Under the pieces are notes generated by a model. It saw only the letters and a list, made by a program, of their open reading frames with translations, ran no database searches and was not told the origin of the DNA. A stretch of 64,000 bases of DNA from Runella sp. SP2. GTDB lineage: Bacteria; Bacteroidota; Bacteroidia; Cytophagales; Spirosomataceae. The position numbers were made by a program, and so were the translations under genes. This document shows, in pieces, positions 44,999 to 55,700 of this stretch. Location: contig NZ_CP031030.1 of assembly GCF_003711225.1 (NCBI RefSeq), forward strand, positions 5,740,001 to 5,804,000. Reading direction: 5' to 3'. Position 1 is the stretch's first letter. Each line of letters begins with the position of its first letter.

Positions 44999-45826
44999 TT
45001 ACTTTTTTGTTTTTCGATACAAAGAAGGATTGACACCAATTATTTTTTTGAAAATACGGGTAAAATGGCTTTGGTCAGAAAACCCCGTTAAGTACGCAAT
45101 CTCCGTCAGGGTATGGTCAGAGTTTTCTAACAAATCAAGGGCTTTTTCGATACGAAGCTTTCGGATATAATCGCCGTAGCTAACATTTTCAAAGTACTTC
45201 GAAAACTCCCTAGACAGGTACGCAGGGTTAATGTCTAATTCTTTGGAAATATCTTTTAGTGACAACTGGGTATCAATCTGGTCCTGAATCATCTCTTTCA
45301 GAGCAATCGCCCACGCTGGTTTTCGTCTCGAAGGATTTCGCTCCAATGCTTTTTGCATCGCACTTACCAATAAATCTTCAAACGGCGTTTGTAAATGCTT
45401 ACTTCTATACAGATGAGTCGCCCAAGTGTACAGTGCGTCATAGATAACCATTCCTTGTTCTAGTAAAGCGTGGTCATCTTTTATGTTATAGGCAAGTCCA
45501 GCCGAAATTGCCCACAACCCTGCTGCTTCGGGCGCAAAATCATGTCGGTCGGTATCAGCACCTCTGACAATGCCCGCCATGATTTGCAGCGCATCGTCTT
45601 CAATGCCGTATTTTTCGAGAAGTGCATCAAACGTACACTTATCACCGTAATGCGTTAGTTCTACATTCGGAACATCAAAAGGAATGGCCTTCACCTTTTC
45701 GCCATGGGTAATCACCTCGTCGAAAGGCACAAAAATAAACTCAGCATCCTCGTCAATAAATTTTCGTATAAGCCACGGACAGGCGATACGGTCAATTTTG
45801 GGGCGTTCACGGGTTATCCATTTCAT
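44999..45826 (-). CDS. ChrB-domain protein fused to an AraC helix-turn-helix
   Basis: A 275-residue protein from the ATG at 45826 (MKWITRERPKIDRIACPWLIRKFID); a TTG three codons upstream is rejected. Residues about 1-145 match the chromate-resistance ChrB C-terminal domain, with the conserved RIACPWLIRKFID and ADTDRHDFAPEAAGL. Residues about 165-275 are an AraC DNA-binding domain (LKDISKELDINPAYLSREFSKYF and LTEIAYLTGFSDQSHFTRIFKKIIG). In proteobacteria ChrB uses a different DNA-binding part. Here the ChrB module appears to serve as sensor in front of an AraC output, controlling chrA directly downstream (inference). Confidence 0.92.
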   Translation of the reverse strand: MKWITRERPKIDRIACPWLIRKFIDEDAEFIFVPFDEVITHGEKVKAIPFDVPNVELTHYGDKCTFDALLEKYGIEDDALQIMAGIVRGADTDRHDFAPEAAGLWAISAGLAYNIKDDHALLEQGMVIYDALYTWATHLYRSKHLQTPFEDLLVSAMQKALERNPSRRKPAWAIALKEMIQDQIDTQLSLKDISKELDINPAYLSREFSKYFENVSYGDYIRKLRIEKALDLLENSDHTLTEIAYLTGFSDQSHFTRIFKKIIGVNPSLYRKTKK

Positions 45827-45864
45827 TAGAGCCAACGCAATTAGGATAAAAAATATACTAAAAA

Positions 45865-45891
45865 GCCTGCCCCTTAGTGCAAAGGGCAGGC
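45865..45891 (-). terminator. Rho-independent terminator of the TonB receptor/DUF4374 operon
   Basis: GCCTGCCC / GGGCAGGC stem with a T-rich tail on the minus strand, 29-55 bp after the stop of the DUF4374 gene and just before the ChrB-domain gene. Confidence 0.85.
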
Positions 45892-45919
45892 CAAATATAA
45901 TTCACTCTTGGTTGTTTAA

Positions 45920-47242
45920 CTAGAAAATACCGATGTAGTGGTTTCCTGCTTTATTCACCAGTTTTGCCCCTTTGGTAACGACTCCTGTTTTGCTATTGAA
46001 AATATAGATATTTCCATCTTTGCCCGTTGGCGTTACTGCCACATACACCTCATCGCCACTCACCAAAATACCTTGGTATTGGGCAAAGTTGAGATCAGCA
46101 TCGTACTCTATATTTACTTTGGTGGCAGTTTTAGCATTCAAGTCCACCCGGGCAATGTAGCCTTGTTCGGTACCATCGTGGGTATAAAGTACGTACGCAA
46201 TCCCATTGCCAGCATACTTCCAGCTGTCCACATACGAACCTTTTACGCCTAATGCCGCATCCAAACTAAACACGTACGAATTGTCGTATTCGTTATTTTG
46301 GTTAATCCGCAAAATATGCGACCCTTTGCTATCTCTTTGGGTAGCTTGGTAAATGTTGCCATCTTCTGACACAAACGCATTCGGGCTACGGTAGCCGCTG
46401 TTGTCGCCATTGCTTACAGTCGAAGTAATGACTTTAGGGTTTTCTAACGATGGGTAGTCAACCACCACCGATTTACTTCCTAAGCGGTCGAAAGTACTTT
46501 CGATAGTGCCCGTCGCAGGGTTATACTTACGCATCCACGTGCCGATGATGAGTTTATTTTGTGCTTTGTTGAGTACTGGAGCATCTAAGCGAAAAATAGT
46601 ATGACCTTTCAATTCCTCTTCCGCCGATAGCGGAATCTCGTATTGTTTGTATCCATTGATAAGTACTTTTTGCAAATCAAGCGCCAATACGGTGGCCGTA
46701 CCTCGATAGTAGGCAAAGGGTTTGGTTTTATCCGTCGCGTTATTGGCTACGATACTAGCCACGTTTACTGCGATACCTGTTTTATCACCATCAAACAACT
46801 TAGACCAGCGTGGTGTGGTTGTCGCATATTGAGAAATATTGACCGTAACGTCTTCTTGGGTGTAACTTCCTGAACCATTGACTTTATAGCGCGCAAACTC
46901 CCCTCCGTTATCTCCCGAATAGGCAATATTAAACAACGTTGTGCCATCTTCCGATGCTTGTAAACGAGCGGTTCTGGTTGATTTTACTGGAAATCCATTG
47001 TCATAAACACTGATGGAAAAATTGGGATTTTTGGCATCAGCCTTGTTTACTGAATATACCATCGTTCCGCCGTTTCCATCACCCGCTGTTGTTCCCATGA
47101 GTGCCCCAGCCACAGTTATCCAACGCTCTTTTGAGGTTTCATCAGGTTCAACCGTCCCGCTTCCTGCATTTTCACAACTCGTAATGGTGAATGCCGCGAT
47201 AACCGACGTACAAACTAAAACGTTTCTTAGTTGTCGTTTCAT
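45920..47242 (-). CDS. DUF4374 lipoprotein
   Basis: A 440-residue exported lipoprotein: signal MKRQLRNVLVCTSVIAAFTITSC with lipidated Cys23. The mature protein consists of beta-propeller-like strands (ITVAGALMGTTAGDGNGGTMVYSV, then ISVYDNGFPVKSTRTARL). DUF4374 proteins are commonly found beside TonB receptors for siderophore or metal uptake. It lies 17 bp after the TonB receptor (47260-49668), transcribed together, and its operon promoter carries Fur-box-like palindromes. Likely an outer-membrane-associated binding lipoprotein (inference). Confidence 0.9.
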   Translation of the reverse strand: MKRQLRNVLVCTSVIAAFTITSCENAGSGTVEPDETSKERWITVAGALMGTTAGDGNGGTMVYSVNKADAKNPNFSISVYDNGFPVKSTRTARLQASEDGTTLFNIAYSGDNGGEFARYKVNGSGSYTQEDVTVNISQYATTTPRWSKLFDGDKTGIAVNVASIVANNATDKTKPFAYYRGTATVLALDLQKVLINGYKQYEIPLSAEEELKGHTIFRLDAPVLNKAQNKLIIGTWMRKYNPATGTIESTFDRLGSKSVVVDYPSLENPKVITSTVSNGDNSGYRSPNAFVSEDGNIYQATQRDSKGSHILRINQNNEYDNSYVFSLDAALGVKGSYVDSWKYAGNGIAYVLYTHDGTEQGYIARVDLNAKTATKVNIEYDADLNFAQYQGILVSGDEVYVAVTPTGKDGNIYIFNSKTGVVTKGAKLVNKAGNHYIGIF

Positions 47243-47259
47243 TGTGGATAAATTAAATG

Positions 47260-49668
47260 TTAGAAATTATTAATCAAATAGTTAAGCTTCAAATAAAAGG
47301 CCCGACCAGGTTTCTGTACCGCAAAGTTGTCGTAGGCTTGTTGGTCAAATACATTTTTGACGTCGGCACTTACCACAAATTTGTTTTGAGGAAAAGAATA
47401 ACTCACACCCAAGTCTTGTATGTACTGGCGTGGCGTCCGAAAATCGTCCAAAATCAACCAAGTAGTGTAAAATCGTTCTACAAAACGAAACCCATAATAG
47501 AGATTGAGCGCTGATTTCTTTTTGAACAAATCCTTTATCGTGTATTGAACATTGGCGTTGGTCGTCCAGTACGGCTCGTTGGGGAGCTGTCGGTTGTAGT
47601 AATCATATTCTCGGCCATTGGCATCATATTGCACATTAAATACCGAGTTAAACTTCGACATGTTCACATCCACCCGCAGGTTGTTATCAAAAGAATAATG
47701 AAGGTCAGCTTCAAAACCAATCGCCTTGTTTTTTCCCAAGTTTTCAAAAGGATTGGTTTGCAGGGCGTCATTTACGCGTGGGTTGATGCGCTGCACAATT
47801 TTATCGCGGGTATCACGGATAAAGCCCGAAACTGTGAAAGAGTAGCGGTGCTTTCCTGCATAAAAATTTCCTGCGTTTAGGCCGAGATTGTAATTGTAGC
47901 TTACTTCAGGACGAATCCCGAAGTTCTCGATAATATTTTCACCTGGGCTACCAAACACTTCCCCTTCAGACGGCAAACGCACAGCTTTCTCAGCCGAAGT
48001 CAACAGAATAAAACTTGGATGAAGTGTGTATGACATGGCCAATCCATAGCCAGTGTGTTTTTTACTGCTATTGGCACGGTTTTCTTGACGCACATTTTGG
48101 CCATCCACCAAGCGCAATACAGGGTCAACTCGGTCGATGCTTTGCTCATAAAATTTGGCAAAAAGATTGCTTTTCAGCCGATTCTCAAACAACTTAGCCT
48201 CGTAGGCTGCTGATGTGATGTTTTTTTGGAGGTTACGCGTTCCGATAAAAGTTCTTTCCAATTCTGAACGCATAAAATCTTGCTCCCGACGGTCGATGGC
48301 ATAATAAATATGATTCAGCACTAAGCGATGGTTTTTGTTCAAATCATAGTTCAGCCCTGCTCGAAAAGTACTCACATTGCGGTCGATGTGCAGGATGGTT
48401 GGAGCTGCCTGTTGGGCACCCGTTGGGCGCATAATGGGATTTCCGTTCAATCCAACGCTTATTTGGCCATACCAATTGTAGTTCCATTTTACCGTATCGA
48501 CCACCACTTGCCCGCGTTGGCTATACATGGCATTGACGTTGAACTCTAGCCCTCGGGTCAGGAAGTTTTTCTTGACATAATTGAGACTCACGACATTTGC
48601 TTGCGATTCGGTGAAGCGCCCCATGTACGGGATAGACATATACGTCCCATGTTGGACTTCTTTGTAATCGTCGGAGCCATTGTAACCAATCAAAAATTGG
48701 TCGGCCCATTTTACATTCATGAAACCCAGCTGAACCTGTCCACCTGTGGAACGATAGGCGTCGTTGAAACGTCGGGCTCTTACGTATTCGTAACGTCCAT
48801 TGGGTAAAATGTTTCTCACAAATTTCCCCCACACCTCGTAGTCGTTGTCTGAGTAATTGTGAAAGGCCGACGCTTTTACCGTAAAGCCCGTTTTTTCGTT
48901 ACGGTATGTCCCGTTGAAGTTTGTTTGAAACGTATTAAAAGAGCCGTAAGAAATGGAGGCAGAGAGATTATTCATTGCGCCTTTCTTCAAAATGACATTG
49001 ATAGCTCCCCCCAAGGCATCATCGGCCAAATGCGCTGGAATCACCCCTTTATAGACTTCTACACGTTCAATCAAGGCAGGCGGAATACTATTTAGGCTAA
49101 ATGACTCTCCGTAGGTAGAAATCGGGATTCCGTCAATGAACACCCGTACTGAATTTCCCGACATCCCGTTTAGGTTATAATTTACGGCAGAGCCCAATCC
49201 GCCATTCTGCCGAACCCGTATTCCTACTGTTCGGTCTAGTAACTCATTGGTTTGGATATTTCGTTGGGCTACTTCTTTGGTTTCAACGACATTCACGGCA
49301 AACCCTACAGTCTCGATTTCTTTTTTCTCTGATTTTTGAACGACTCGTACTTCGTTCAGTTCAAAATTTTTGGGTTTAGCAGCAACAGAAAGGGAGGTCT
49401 GAGGCTTATTGATTGCCACCTTTACTTGTTGTGGTTCTATTTCGACCGACGTAATAACCAACTCATGCTGCCCGTAAGGCACGTTTTTCAGGACAAAAAA
49501 ACCATTTTCATCAGCCGCTACCACCACATTGCTTTGTGTCAACTTTACATTGGCGTGTCCCACTCCCCCGTTTTCTTTGGTATAAACACGGCCTTTTAAC
49601 GTGGCAGTTTGTGCAATAACACCTACAGAAAACAAAACCAGTAGCAGCGAAAGAAGTGGTATTTTCAT
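47260..49668 (-). CDS. TonB-dependent receptor, probable siderophore/metal type
   Basis: An 802-residue outer-membrane receptor. Signal peptide MKIPLLSLLLVLFSVGVIAQ, CarboxypepD_reg-like domain (about 22-95), plug (about 110-230, RVRQNGGLGSAVNYNLNG and ALGGAINVILKK), then a 22-strand barrel with TonB-receptor C-terminal segment ending AFYLKLNYLINNF. First gene of the operon with the DUF4374 lipoprotein. The promoter region contains 7-1-7 palindromes like Fur boxes (49723-49737 and 49752-49766), suggesting iron repression. The exact ligand cannot be read from the sequence. Confidence 0.9.
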   Translation of the reverse strand: MKIPLLSLLLVLFSVGVIAQTATLKGRVYTKENGGVGHANVKLTQSNVVVAADENGFFVLKNVPYGQHELVITSVEIEPQQVKVAINKPQTSLSVAAKPKNFELNEVRVVQKSEKKEIETVGFAVNVVETKEVAQRNIQTNELLDRTVGIRVRQNGGLGSAVNYNLNGMSGNSVRVFIDGIPISTYGESFSLNSIPPALIERVEVYKGVIPAHLADDALGGAINVILKKGAMNNLSASISYGSFNTFQTNFNGTYRNEKTGFTVKASAFHNYSDNDYEVWGKFVRNILPNGRYEYVRARRFNDAYRSTGGQVQLGFMNVKWADQFLIGYNGSDDYKEVQHGTYMSIPYMGRFTESQANVVSLNYVKKNFLTRGLEFNVNAMYSQRGQVVVDTVKWNYNWYGQISVGLNGNPIMRPTGAQQAAPTILHIDRNVSTFRAGLNYDLNKNHRLVLNHIYYAIDRREQDFMRSELERTFIGTRNLQKNITSAAYEAKLFENRLKSNLFAKFYEQSIDRVDPVLRLVDGQNVRQENRANSSKKHTGYGLAMSYTLHPSFILLTSAEKAVRLPSEGEVFGSPGENIIENFGIRPEVSYNYNLGLNAGNFYAGKHRYSFTVSGFIRDTRDKIVQRINPRVNDALQTNPFENLGKNKAIGFEADLHYSFDNNLRVDVNMSKFNSVFNVQYDANGREYDYYNRQLPNEPYWTTNANVQYTIKDLFKKKSALNLYYGFRFVERFYTTWLILDDFRTPRQYIQDLGVSYSFPQNKFVVSADVKNVFDQQAYDNFAVQKPGRAFYLKLNYLINNF

Positions 49669-49722
49669 ATTGTTACTTATGGTTATACGCGTTTTTTAAT
49701 CCGTATTTAACCTTGTTTTAAT

Positions 49723-49766
49723 TTAGATTTAATCTAATTTGATCCACAAAACTAGATTCATTCTAA
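49723..49766. promoter_or_regulatory. Two Fur-box-like 7-1-7 palindromes
   Basis: TTAGATT-T-AATCTAA (49723-49737) is a perfect 7-1-7 inverted repeat. CTAGATT-C-ATTCTAA (49752-49766) matches in five of seven positions. The layout equals the Fur box. They lie 55-98 bp upstream of the TonB receptor start, and 195 bp or more upstream of the divergent 49961 gene. Confidence 0.6.
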
Positions 49767-49960
49767 ATAAGAACCAAAATTAATCTCATTACTTTGGCAT
49801 TTTTCTTTGCAAAATCATATAACTACCTCGCAAAACACATTTCTTGGCACCTTTATGTTTGAGCGAGAAGTGCAGTTGCAACATAAATGGCAAAAGTGTT
49901 TGCCTTTTCAATTGGGATACACTTTCTTTGTGGGCAATTTAAAATTAGTCTAAATACACC

Positions 49961-51301
49961 ATGTTAAAATTACTAATTCCAATTTCGTTGCTGTTCGTAA
50001 GCCTTTTTTGGAAAGGGATGAGTTCCAAAGAAGAGAATCGTGACATTGTAGTATGTGCTGCCACGCCATTGCTCAATGAAGAAATGAGTCCTGACCGACC
50101 CACCAACTTAGTTGTGGACGCTCCTATCGCCTTGGATCCAACCAAGTCTTATACCTTACCAACCTTGACTACCAACAGCAAAGGCGAGGTGGTTTTATAT
50201 TGGACAGAAAAAGACCCTCAAAACCTCATTTCGCTGTATTTTTCTACTTCAAAAGATGGAAAAACGTTTGGGGAAAAGAAGTTGGTCTTTGCAGATGCAG
50301 GTTTAGGAACTGGCCGTTTGATGCGCCCCAAGTTATTATTCAAGAAAAATGGGGATATGGTAGCCGTATTTTCTTACCGTCCAGGTGGAGCAACGCCACC
50401 ACGAGAAGCACGTTCCGCAACCCCTAGTCACGAAACCAATCATAACAATCACGGTACGCAAGCTGCCCCTCCACAGGCAAGGCCAAAACGTAGTTCAGAA
50501 ATCAGGTTTACAGTTTCTAAAGACGGCGGAAGTTCATGGACAACCCCAACGTCGGTTGATACCGATACCAGCAAACTCATCCGTGGTTTTTTCGATGCAG
50601 TAGTGTTGCCTAATGATGAAATTGCCGTGGCTTACTTGAAAGACGTAAAAGGAAGTACCAAGCACGAAGAACGTGATTTGCGTTTGGCGGTATCAAAAAA
50701 TGGCGTTTTTCAGGCAGAAAGACTTATTGACCCAGTTGTTTGTGATTGCTGTAATATTAGCATGGTTGTGGACCAATCGGGGGCATTGCACATGGTTTAT
50801 CGCGACAACAATAACGACGTGCGGGACATGGCGCATATTATCTCAAAAGACAATGGAATGACGTTCTCTGCGCCCAAAATTTTGTACAACGACAAATGGG
50901 AAATCAAAGGCTGCCCACATTCAGGTGCCACTTCGGCTTCTACAAAAACCGAACAATACATCACTTGGTTTTCAGGAACGCGCAACGGCCAATCGGGCAT
51001 TCGTTTGACCAACTCATCGGGTAATTTATTAAAAGTGTTGGATGCCAATGCGAAAAATGCTTCAATCGCTGCCGATGCGAAAACCGCCGTTTGGGTATGG
51101 GAGCAGACCTCAGAAGCAGGTACTACCAGCGTTTTTTACAGTAAAGTTGATAACGGAAAGTTGCTTGGCAGCCAATCTGTTAACAACTCCAACAATGGAC
51201 AAAACGCCAGTAGTTTAGCCTACAATGGCAAAGTACTCATCGCCTACGAAGTTGTCACTGCTGATAAGAAAACAGCCCTCGCATTACAAACCGTTGACTA
51301 A
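49961..51301 (+). CDS. Secreted sialidase-fold (BNR-repeat) protein with CDCC motif
   Basis: A 446-residue protein with N-terminal signal or anchor (MLKLLIPISLLFVSLFW). It contains several Asp-box-like elements of six-bladed propellers: STSKDGKTFGEKK, VSKDGGSSWTTP and ISKDNGMTFSAP. There is a cysteine cluster VVCDCCNISM (about 263-272) and a GCPHSG segment (about 317-322). The arginine triad of true sialidases is not obvious, so enzyme activity is uncertain, and the Cys/His groups hint at metal binding (inference). It is divergent from the TonB receptor across the gap that carries Fur-like boxes. A small low-complexity His/Asn stretch is at about 157-168. Confidence 0.82.
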   Translation: MLKLLIPISLLFVSLFWKGMSSKEENRDIVVCAATPLLNEEMSPDRPTNLVVDAPIALDPTKSYTLPTLTTNSKGEVVLYWTEKDPQNLISLYFSTSKDGKTFGEKKLVFADAGLGTGRLMRPKLLFKKNGDMVAVFSYRPGGATPPREARSATPSHETNHNNHGTQAAPPQARPKRSSEIRFTVSKDGGSSWTTPTSVDTDTSKLIRGFFDAVVLPNDEIAVAYLKDVKGSTKHEERDLRLAVSKNGVFQAERLIDPVVCDCCNISMVVDQSGALHMVYRDNNNDVRDMAHIISKDNGMTFSAPKILYNDKWEIKGCPHSGATSASTKTEQYITWFSGTRNGQSGIRLTNSSGNLLKVLDANAKNASIAADAKTAVWVWEQTSEAGTTSVFYSKVDNGKLLGSQSVNNSNNGQNASSLAYNGKVLIAYEVVTADKKTALALQTVD

Positions 51302-51320
51302 AACAAATATGGCTATTTAC

Positions 51321-51353
51321 AAAAAAAGCAAGGCTTGCGGCCTTGCTTTTTTT
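51321..51353. terminator. Bidirectional rho-independent terminator
   Basis: AAAAAAAGCAAGGC / GCCTTGCTTTTTTT, perfect arms, between the convergent sialidase-fold gene and the RND operon's last gene. Has T-runs in both directions. Confidence 0.93.
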
Positions 51354-51363
51354 GTAAGCGAAC

Positions 51364-52794
51364 TTATTTCCAGCCTCCACCCAAAGCACGATATAAGTTA
51401 ACCGTTGTTTGTTGCTGCTGTTTTTGGGTATTGATAAGCACCAATTTCGCCTGCAACGCATTTTGTTGGGCAAAAAGCACTTCTAAATAAGACGCCCTCC
51501 CCGTTCGATACAATTTGCTAGACGTTTCTATTGAGCGAGTTAGCAACATCGCTTCCCGATTTTTAAGGTCAAACATCTGGGCTAAATTGCGTAGGTTGGC
51601 CAATTGGTTATTGACTTCAATATACCCATCTAAAATTGTCTTTTGGTAATTATACAACGCCTCAATTTGCACAGCTTGCGCCCCATTGAACTGCGCGACA
51701 ATGGCTGAACGATTGATAATAGGGCCTGCCAAATTTCCTACTACCGAATAAGCCAACGACTGAGGCGTAGTCACCAAAAATTTCGGATTAAATGCCTGTA
51801 ACCCCAACATTCCCGTTAAGCTAAGCGATGGAAAGAAGGCTGCCCTCGCTGCTAGTAAGTCGGCTTTAGTTGCCATAAGTTCTAACTCAGCCGCTCGAAT
51901 GTCGGGACGGTTTTTGAGTAATTCTGACGGCATTCCCGTTTGAATCTGGGTCGCGACCGCTCGCGATAGTTGGGTTTTATCCCGAATAATTGGCTGGGGA
52001 AAGCGCCCCAACAGTCCATGAATGACATTTTCGGTCTCAGTAATTGCCTGTACTATAGCTACTTCTGTGTGTTGACTATTCAGAAGTTGGGCTTCAAACT
52101 GTTCTACGGCCAGTTCGTTGGCTACTCCTGCTTGTTTTTGCACTTTTACAATTTTAAGGGCTTCTTCCTGTAAACCAATGGTTTGCCGAACAATTTCTCG
52201 CTCGTTGTCAAGTGCCAACAAATCATAATAAGCATTGGCAACGCCCGCCACCAAATTGGTCGTAATCCAATTTTTTGCTTCGACACTTGCCAAATACCGC
52301 GCCAAGGCAGCTTCTCGTTGCGTGCGAAGTTTTTTCCAAATATCCACTTCCCACGAGGCCGTCAAGCCTACAAAAAAATCAGGAAGGTGAGTTGGAACAG
52401 CTTTCCCCTCCACAATGTCGGTCGTGGCGTTTCCCGCGCCATCCATTGTATATAGTCCAAAACGGCGCAGGGCCGTTGAGCCTCCTCCCCAAACCGTTGG
52501 TCTAAGCAATCCTTCCGTTGCTCTCACGTTGGAACGCGCCATCTCAATCCGTTGAATGGCGGTTAGAGCATCAAAGTTATTGACCAACGCTGTTTCAATC
52601 AGCGCCGTCAACGTACTGTCTTGAAAATAGTCTCGCCATTGAATCTGGGCGCTGTTTGCGGTATCTGTGTTACTTTCAAATGTGGCAGGAAGCGGTTCAA
52701 ATTCGCGTTGGGTAGCCATAGGAGGCACTTTACATCCTGCAATAATTCCTCCCAACAGCAGGATGACTAGCAGATTTCTTGGTTTTATATCCAT
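51364..52794 (-). CDS. Outer-membrane efflux lipoprotein (NodT/OprM-like)
   Basis: A 476-residue outer-membrane channel of the TolC superfamily. Signal MDIKPRNLLVILLLGGIIAG followed by Cys21 for lipidation. Two repeats of the outer-membrane-efflux-protein domain, with helical hairpins (ALTAIQRIEMARSNVRATEGLL, then NRPDIRAAELELMATKADLLAARAAFFPSLSLTG). Its ATG overlaps the end of the RND pump gene by 10 bp. With 52785-55955 and 55980-57104 it makes a complete tripartite pump. Confidence 0.92.
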   Translation of the reverse strand: MDIKPRNLLVILLLGGIIAGCKVPPMATQREFEPLPATFESNTDTANSAQIQWRDYFQDSTLTALIETALVNNFDALTAIQRIEMARSNVRATEGLLRPTVWGGGSTALRRFGLYTMDGAGNATTDIVEGKAVPTHLPDFFVGLTASWEVDIWKKLRTQREAALARYLASVEAKNWITTNLVAGVANAYYDLLALDNEREIVRQTIGLQEEALKIVKVQKQAGVANELAVEQFEAQLLNSQHTEVAIVQAITETENVIHGLLGRFPQPIIRDKTQLSRAVATQIQTGMPSELLKNRPDIRAAELELMATKADLLAARAAFFPSLSLTGMLGLQAFNPKFLVTTPQSLAYSVVGNLAGPIINRSAIVAQFNGAQAVQIEALYNYQKTILDGYIEVNNQLANLRNLAQMFDLKNREAMLLTRSIETSSKLYRTGRASYLEVLFAQQNALQAKLVLINTQKQQQQTTVNLYRALGGGWK

Positions 52795-55700
52795 TTTTTT
52801 AGGCGCTCTTCGGTGAGTGGTTTTTCTTCTTTTTGGGTAGTTTTTTTCAATTTTTCGGCCAATGTTCCAAAAATGACGTACAGTCCAGGAATGACAATCA
52901 CGCCAAAAACAGTCCCAAACAGCATTCCTCCTGCGGCTGCCGTACCGATGGTACGGTTGCCAATAGCTCCCGCACCCGTCGCAAACATCAGCGGTAATAA
53001 TCCCGCGATAAACGCAAAGGATGTCATCAAAATGGGCCGAAGGCGCACTTTGGCACTCTCAATTGCGGCCTCAACCACCGTCGCACCTTCGCGGTGACGA
53101 AGCGTTGCAAATTCTACAATTAGAATGGCATTTTTTCCCAACAACCCAATGAGCATCACCATCGCGATTTGGGCATAAATGTTGTTCTCTAACCCCAAAA
53201 AGTGGAGAAATAAGAACGTCCCAAAAATCCCAGTTGGAAGCGAAAACACGACAGGAAGCGGCAACAAGAAGCTTTCGTACTGAGCCGATAACAACAAATA
53301 CACGAACAGCAAACAAATGGCAAAGATATAAACGGCTTGGTTGCCCGTTTCCACTTCGTCGCGGCTAATCCCCGCCCAGTCAATGTCATAACCCGTTGGG
53401 AGTTTTTCGCGTGCCGTTGCCTGCACGGCTTCAATGGCGCTGCCACTACTGTAGCCTTCTGCGGGTTCGCCGTTCAGCTCTGCCGAGGGGTACATGTTGT
53501 AACGGGTTACCTGATCAACCCCATATACCCGTTCGATACGCACAAAGGCCGACAAAGGCACCATTTCTCCTTTGTTATTCTTCACGTATAGGTTGAGGAT
53601 GTCTTCGGGCTTGGCTCGGTATTGCGGAAGTGCCTGTACCATTACTTTGTACATTTGGCCGTACTTGATGAAGTTGGTGGCATATTCACTTCCCAGTAGG
53701 GTCTGGAGTGCGCCCATCGCTTTGTTGATGGTCACTTCTTTTTGCGCCGCTTTGTCTTCATCAATGTGCAAAAGGTATTGGGGAAAACTCGCGTCAAAAA
53801 TGGTAAATGCCGATGCGATTTCGGGGCGGGCTTTGAGGTCTTTGATAAACTGCGTGACGACGGCTTCCATCGCTTTGAAGTCGCCACTCCCCGTTTTATC
53901 TAACAAACGTAATTCAAACCCACTAGCATTGCCATAACCAGGCACGGCAGGCGGTGGAAAATACTCAAGGCGGGCGTCTTTGATGTGTTGGGTACGCTCA
54001 GTAACTTGTTCAATTACTTCGTCCACCGTTTCTTTGCGACTTTCCCAGTCTTTGAGGTTAATTAAGCACGTACCGTAGGTAGCTCCTGTCCCGTCCGAAA
54101 GGATATTGGTACCTGCCAACGTAGAAATCGACTCGACCGATTCGAGGCTTTGGCACGCTCGCTGCACCTCATCGACCACGGCTTTGGTACGTTCGAGGGT
54201 GGAACCCGACGGCGTGGTAATACTCACGTAAAAAGTACCTTGGTCTTCGTTGGGAATAAAACCTGACGGAATTAATTTCCCCAAAATACCCGTCCCAGCG
54301 CAAAACGCCAGCAATATCCCCAACGTAACCACTCGGCGGTTGACGATGACCGAAAGTAGGCGTTGGTATTGACTCGACAACCCTTCGTACCAACGGTTGA
54401 ACCCCGCAAAAAAGCGAGCTAAGAATCCTTGATTGGAATGTTCGCCGTGGGTATTTTTCAAAAACAAGCCACAAAGCGCAGGCGTCAGCGTCAAGGCACT
54501 TACCCCCGAGAGCACAATCGCGATGGCCATCGTTAGAGAAAATTGTTTGTAGAAAATTCCCACAGGGCCCGTCATAAACGAAGTGGGTACAAACACCGCC
54601 GACATGACCAACGTAATGGCAATAATGGCTCCACTGATTTCTTTCATAGCTTTTTCGGTGGCTTTTCGGGGAGAATATTTTCCCGTTTCTAGCTTTGCAT
54701 GAACCGCCTCCACGACCACAATGGCGTCGTCAATCACAATTCCGATGGCCAATACCAGCGCAAATAACGTGATGAGGTTGAGCGAAAACCCAAACAACTG
54801 CATAAAGAAAAACGTCCCTACCAACGACACAGGCACCGTAACGGTAGGAATGAGCGTAGAGCGAACGTCTTGCAAAAACAAAAACACCACCAAAGCCACC
54901 AAAATAAAGGCTTCAATCAGGGTCTTGATCACTTCGTGGACGGACGCATCCAAAAAGCGAGACACGTCGTAGCTAAGTTCATAGTCCATTCCTTTCAAGA
55001 AAACGCGTTCTTTGATGGTCGCCATTCGTTCTTTCACTTGGGCAATCACCTCACTGGCATTCGAGCCTGGGAGTTGTTTGAGCATGATGGCCGCCGTAGG
55101 ACGACCGTTGATTTTGGCTTCTACGTCAAAATACGTCGTTCCAAACTCTACATCGGCGACGTCTTTGATGCGCAAAATCTGCCCATCGGCATTAGACTTG
55201 ATAGGAATGTTCTCGTACTTTTCGGGCGTGTTGTACTTGCCGCCGTACTTGATGACATACTGCAATGCCTGCGGGGTTTTGTCGTTGCTCTCCCCTACTT
55301 TTCCTGGAGCAGCTTCCACGTTTTGTTCTTCCAATGCCTCCAGTACGTCTTCCGTAGAAATGGCATAATTGAGCATTTTGTCGGGTTTGAGCCAAATACG
55401 CATGGCGTACTCGCGCGCCCCCAAAATATCGGCGTACCCTACGCCTTTTACCCGCTTGAGTTCGGCCAATACATTGATGTCCGCAAAATTGTAGAGGAAT
55501 TTTTCTTCCATCGTGCTGTCCTTGCTATAGATGTTGAGGTACATCAACATGGCATTTTCCTCTTTGGCTATTTTTACGCCGTTCCGAATCACCTCTGCGG
55601 GAAGTTCCCCCATCACGGCAGCTACGCGGTTTTGGACGTTGACCGCCGCCACGTCGGGATCGGTGCCTACTTCAAAAATGACTTGTACTACGCCCACTCC

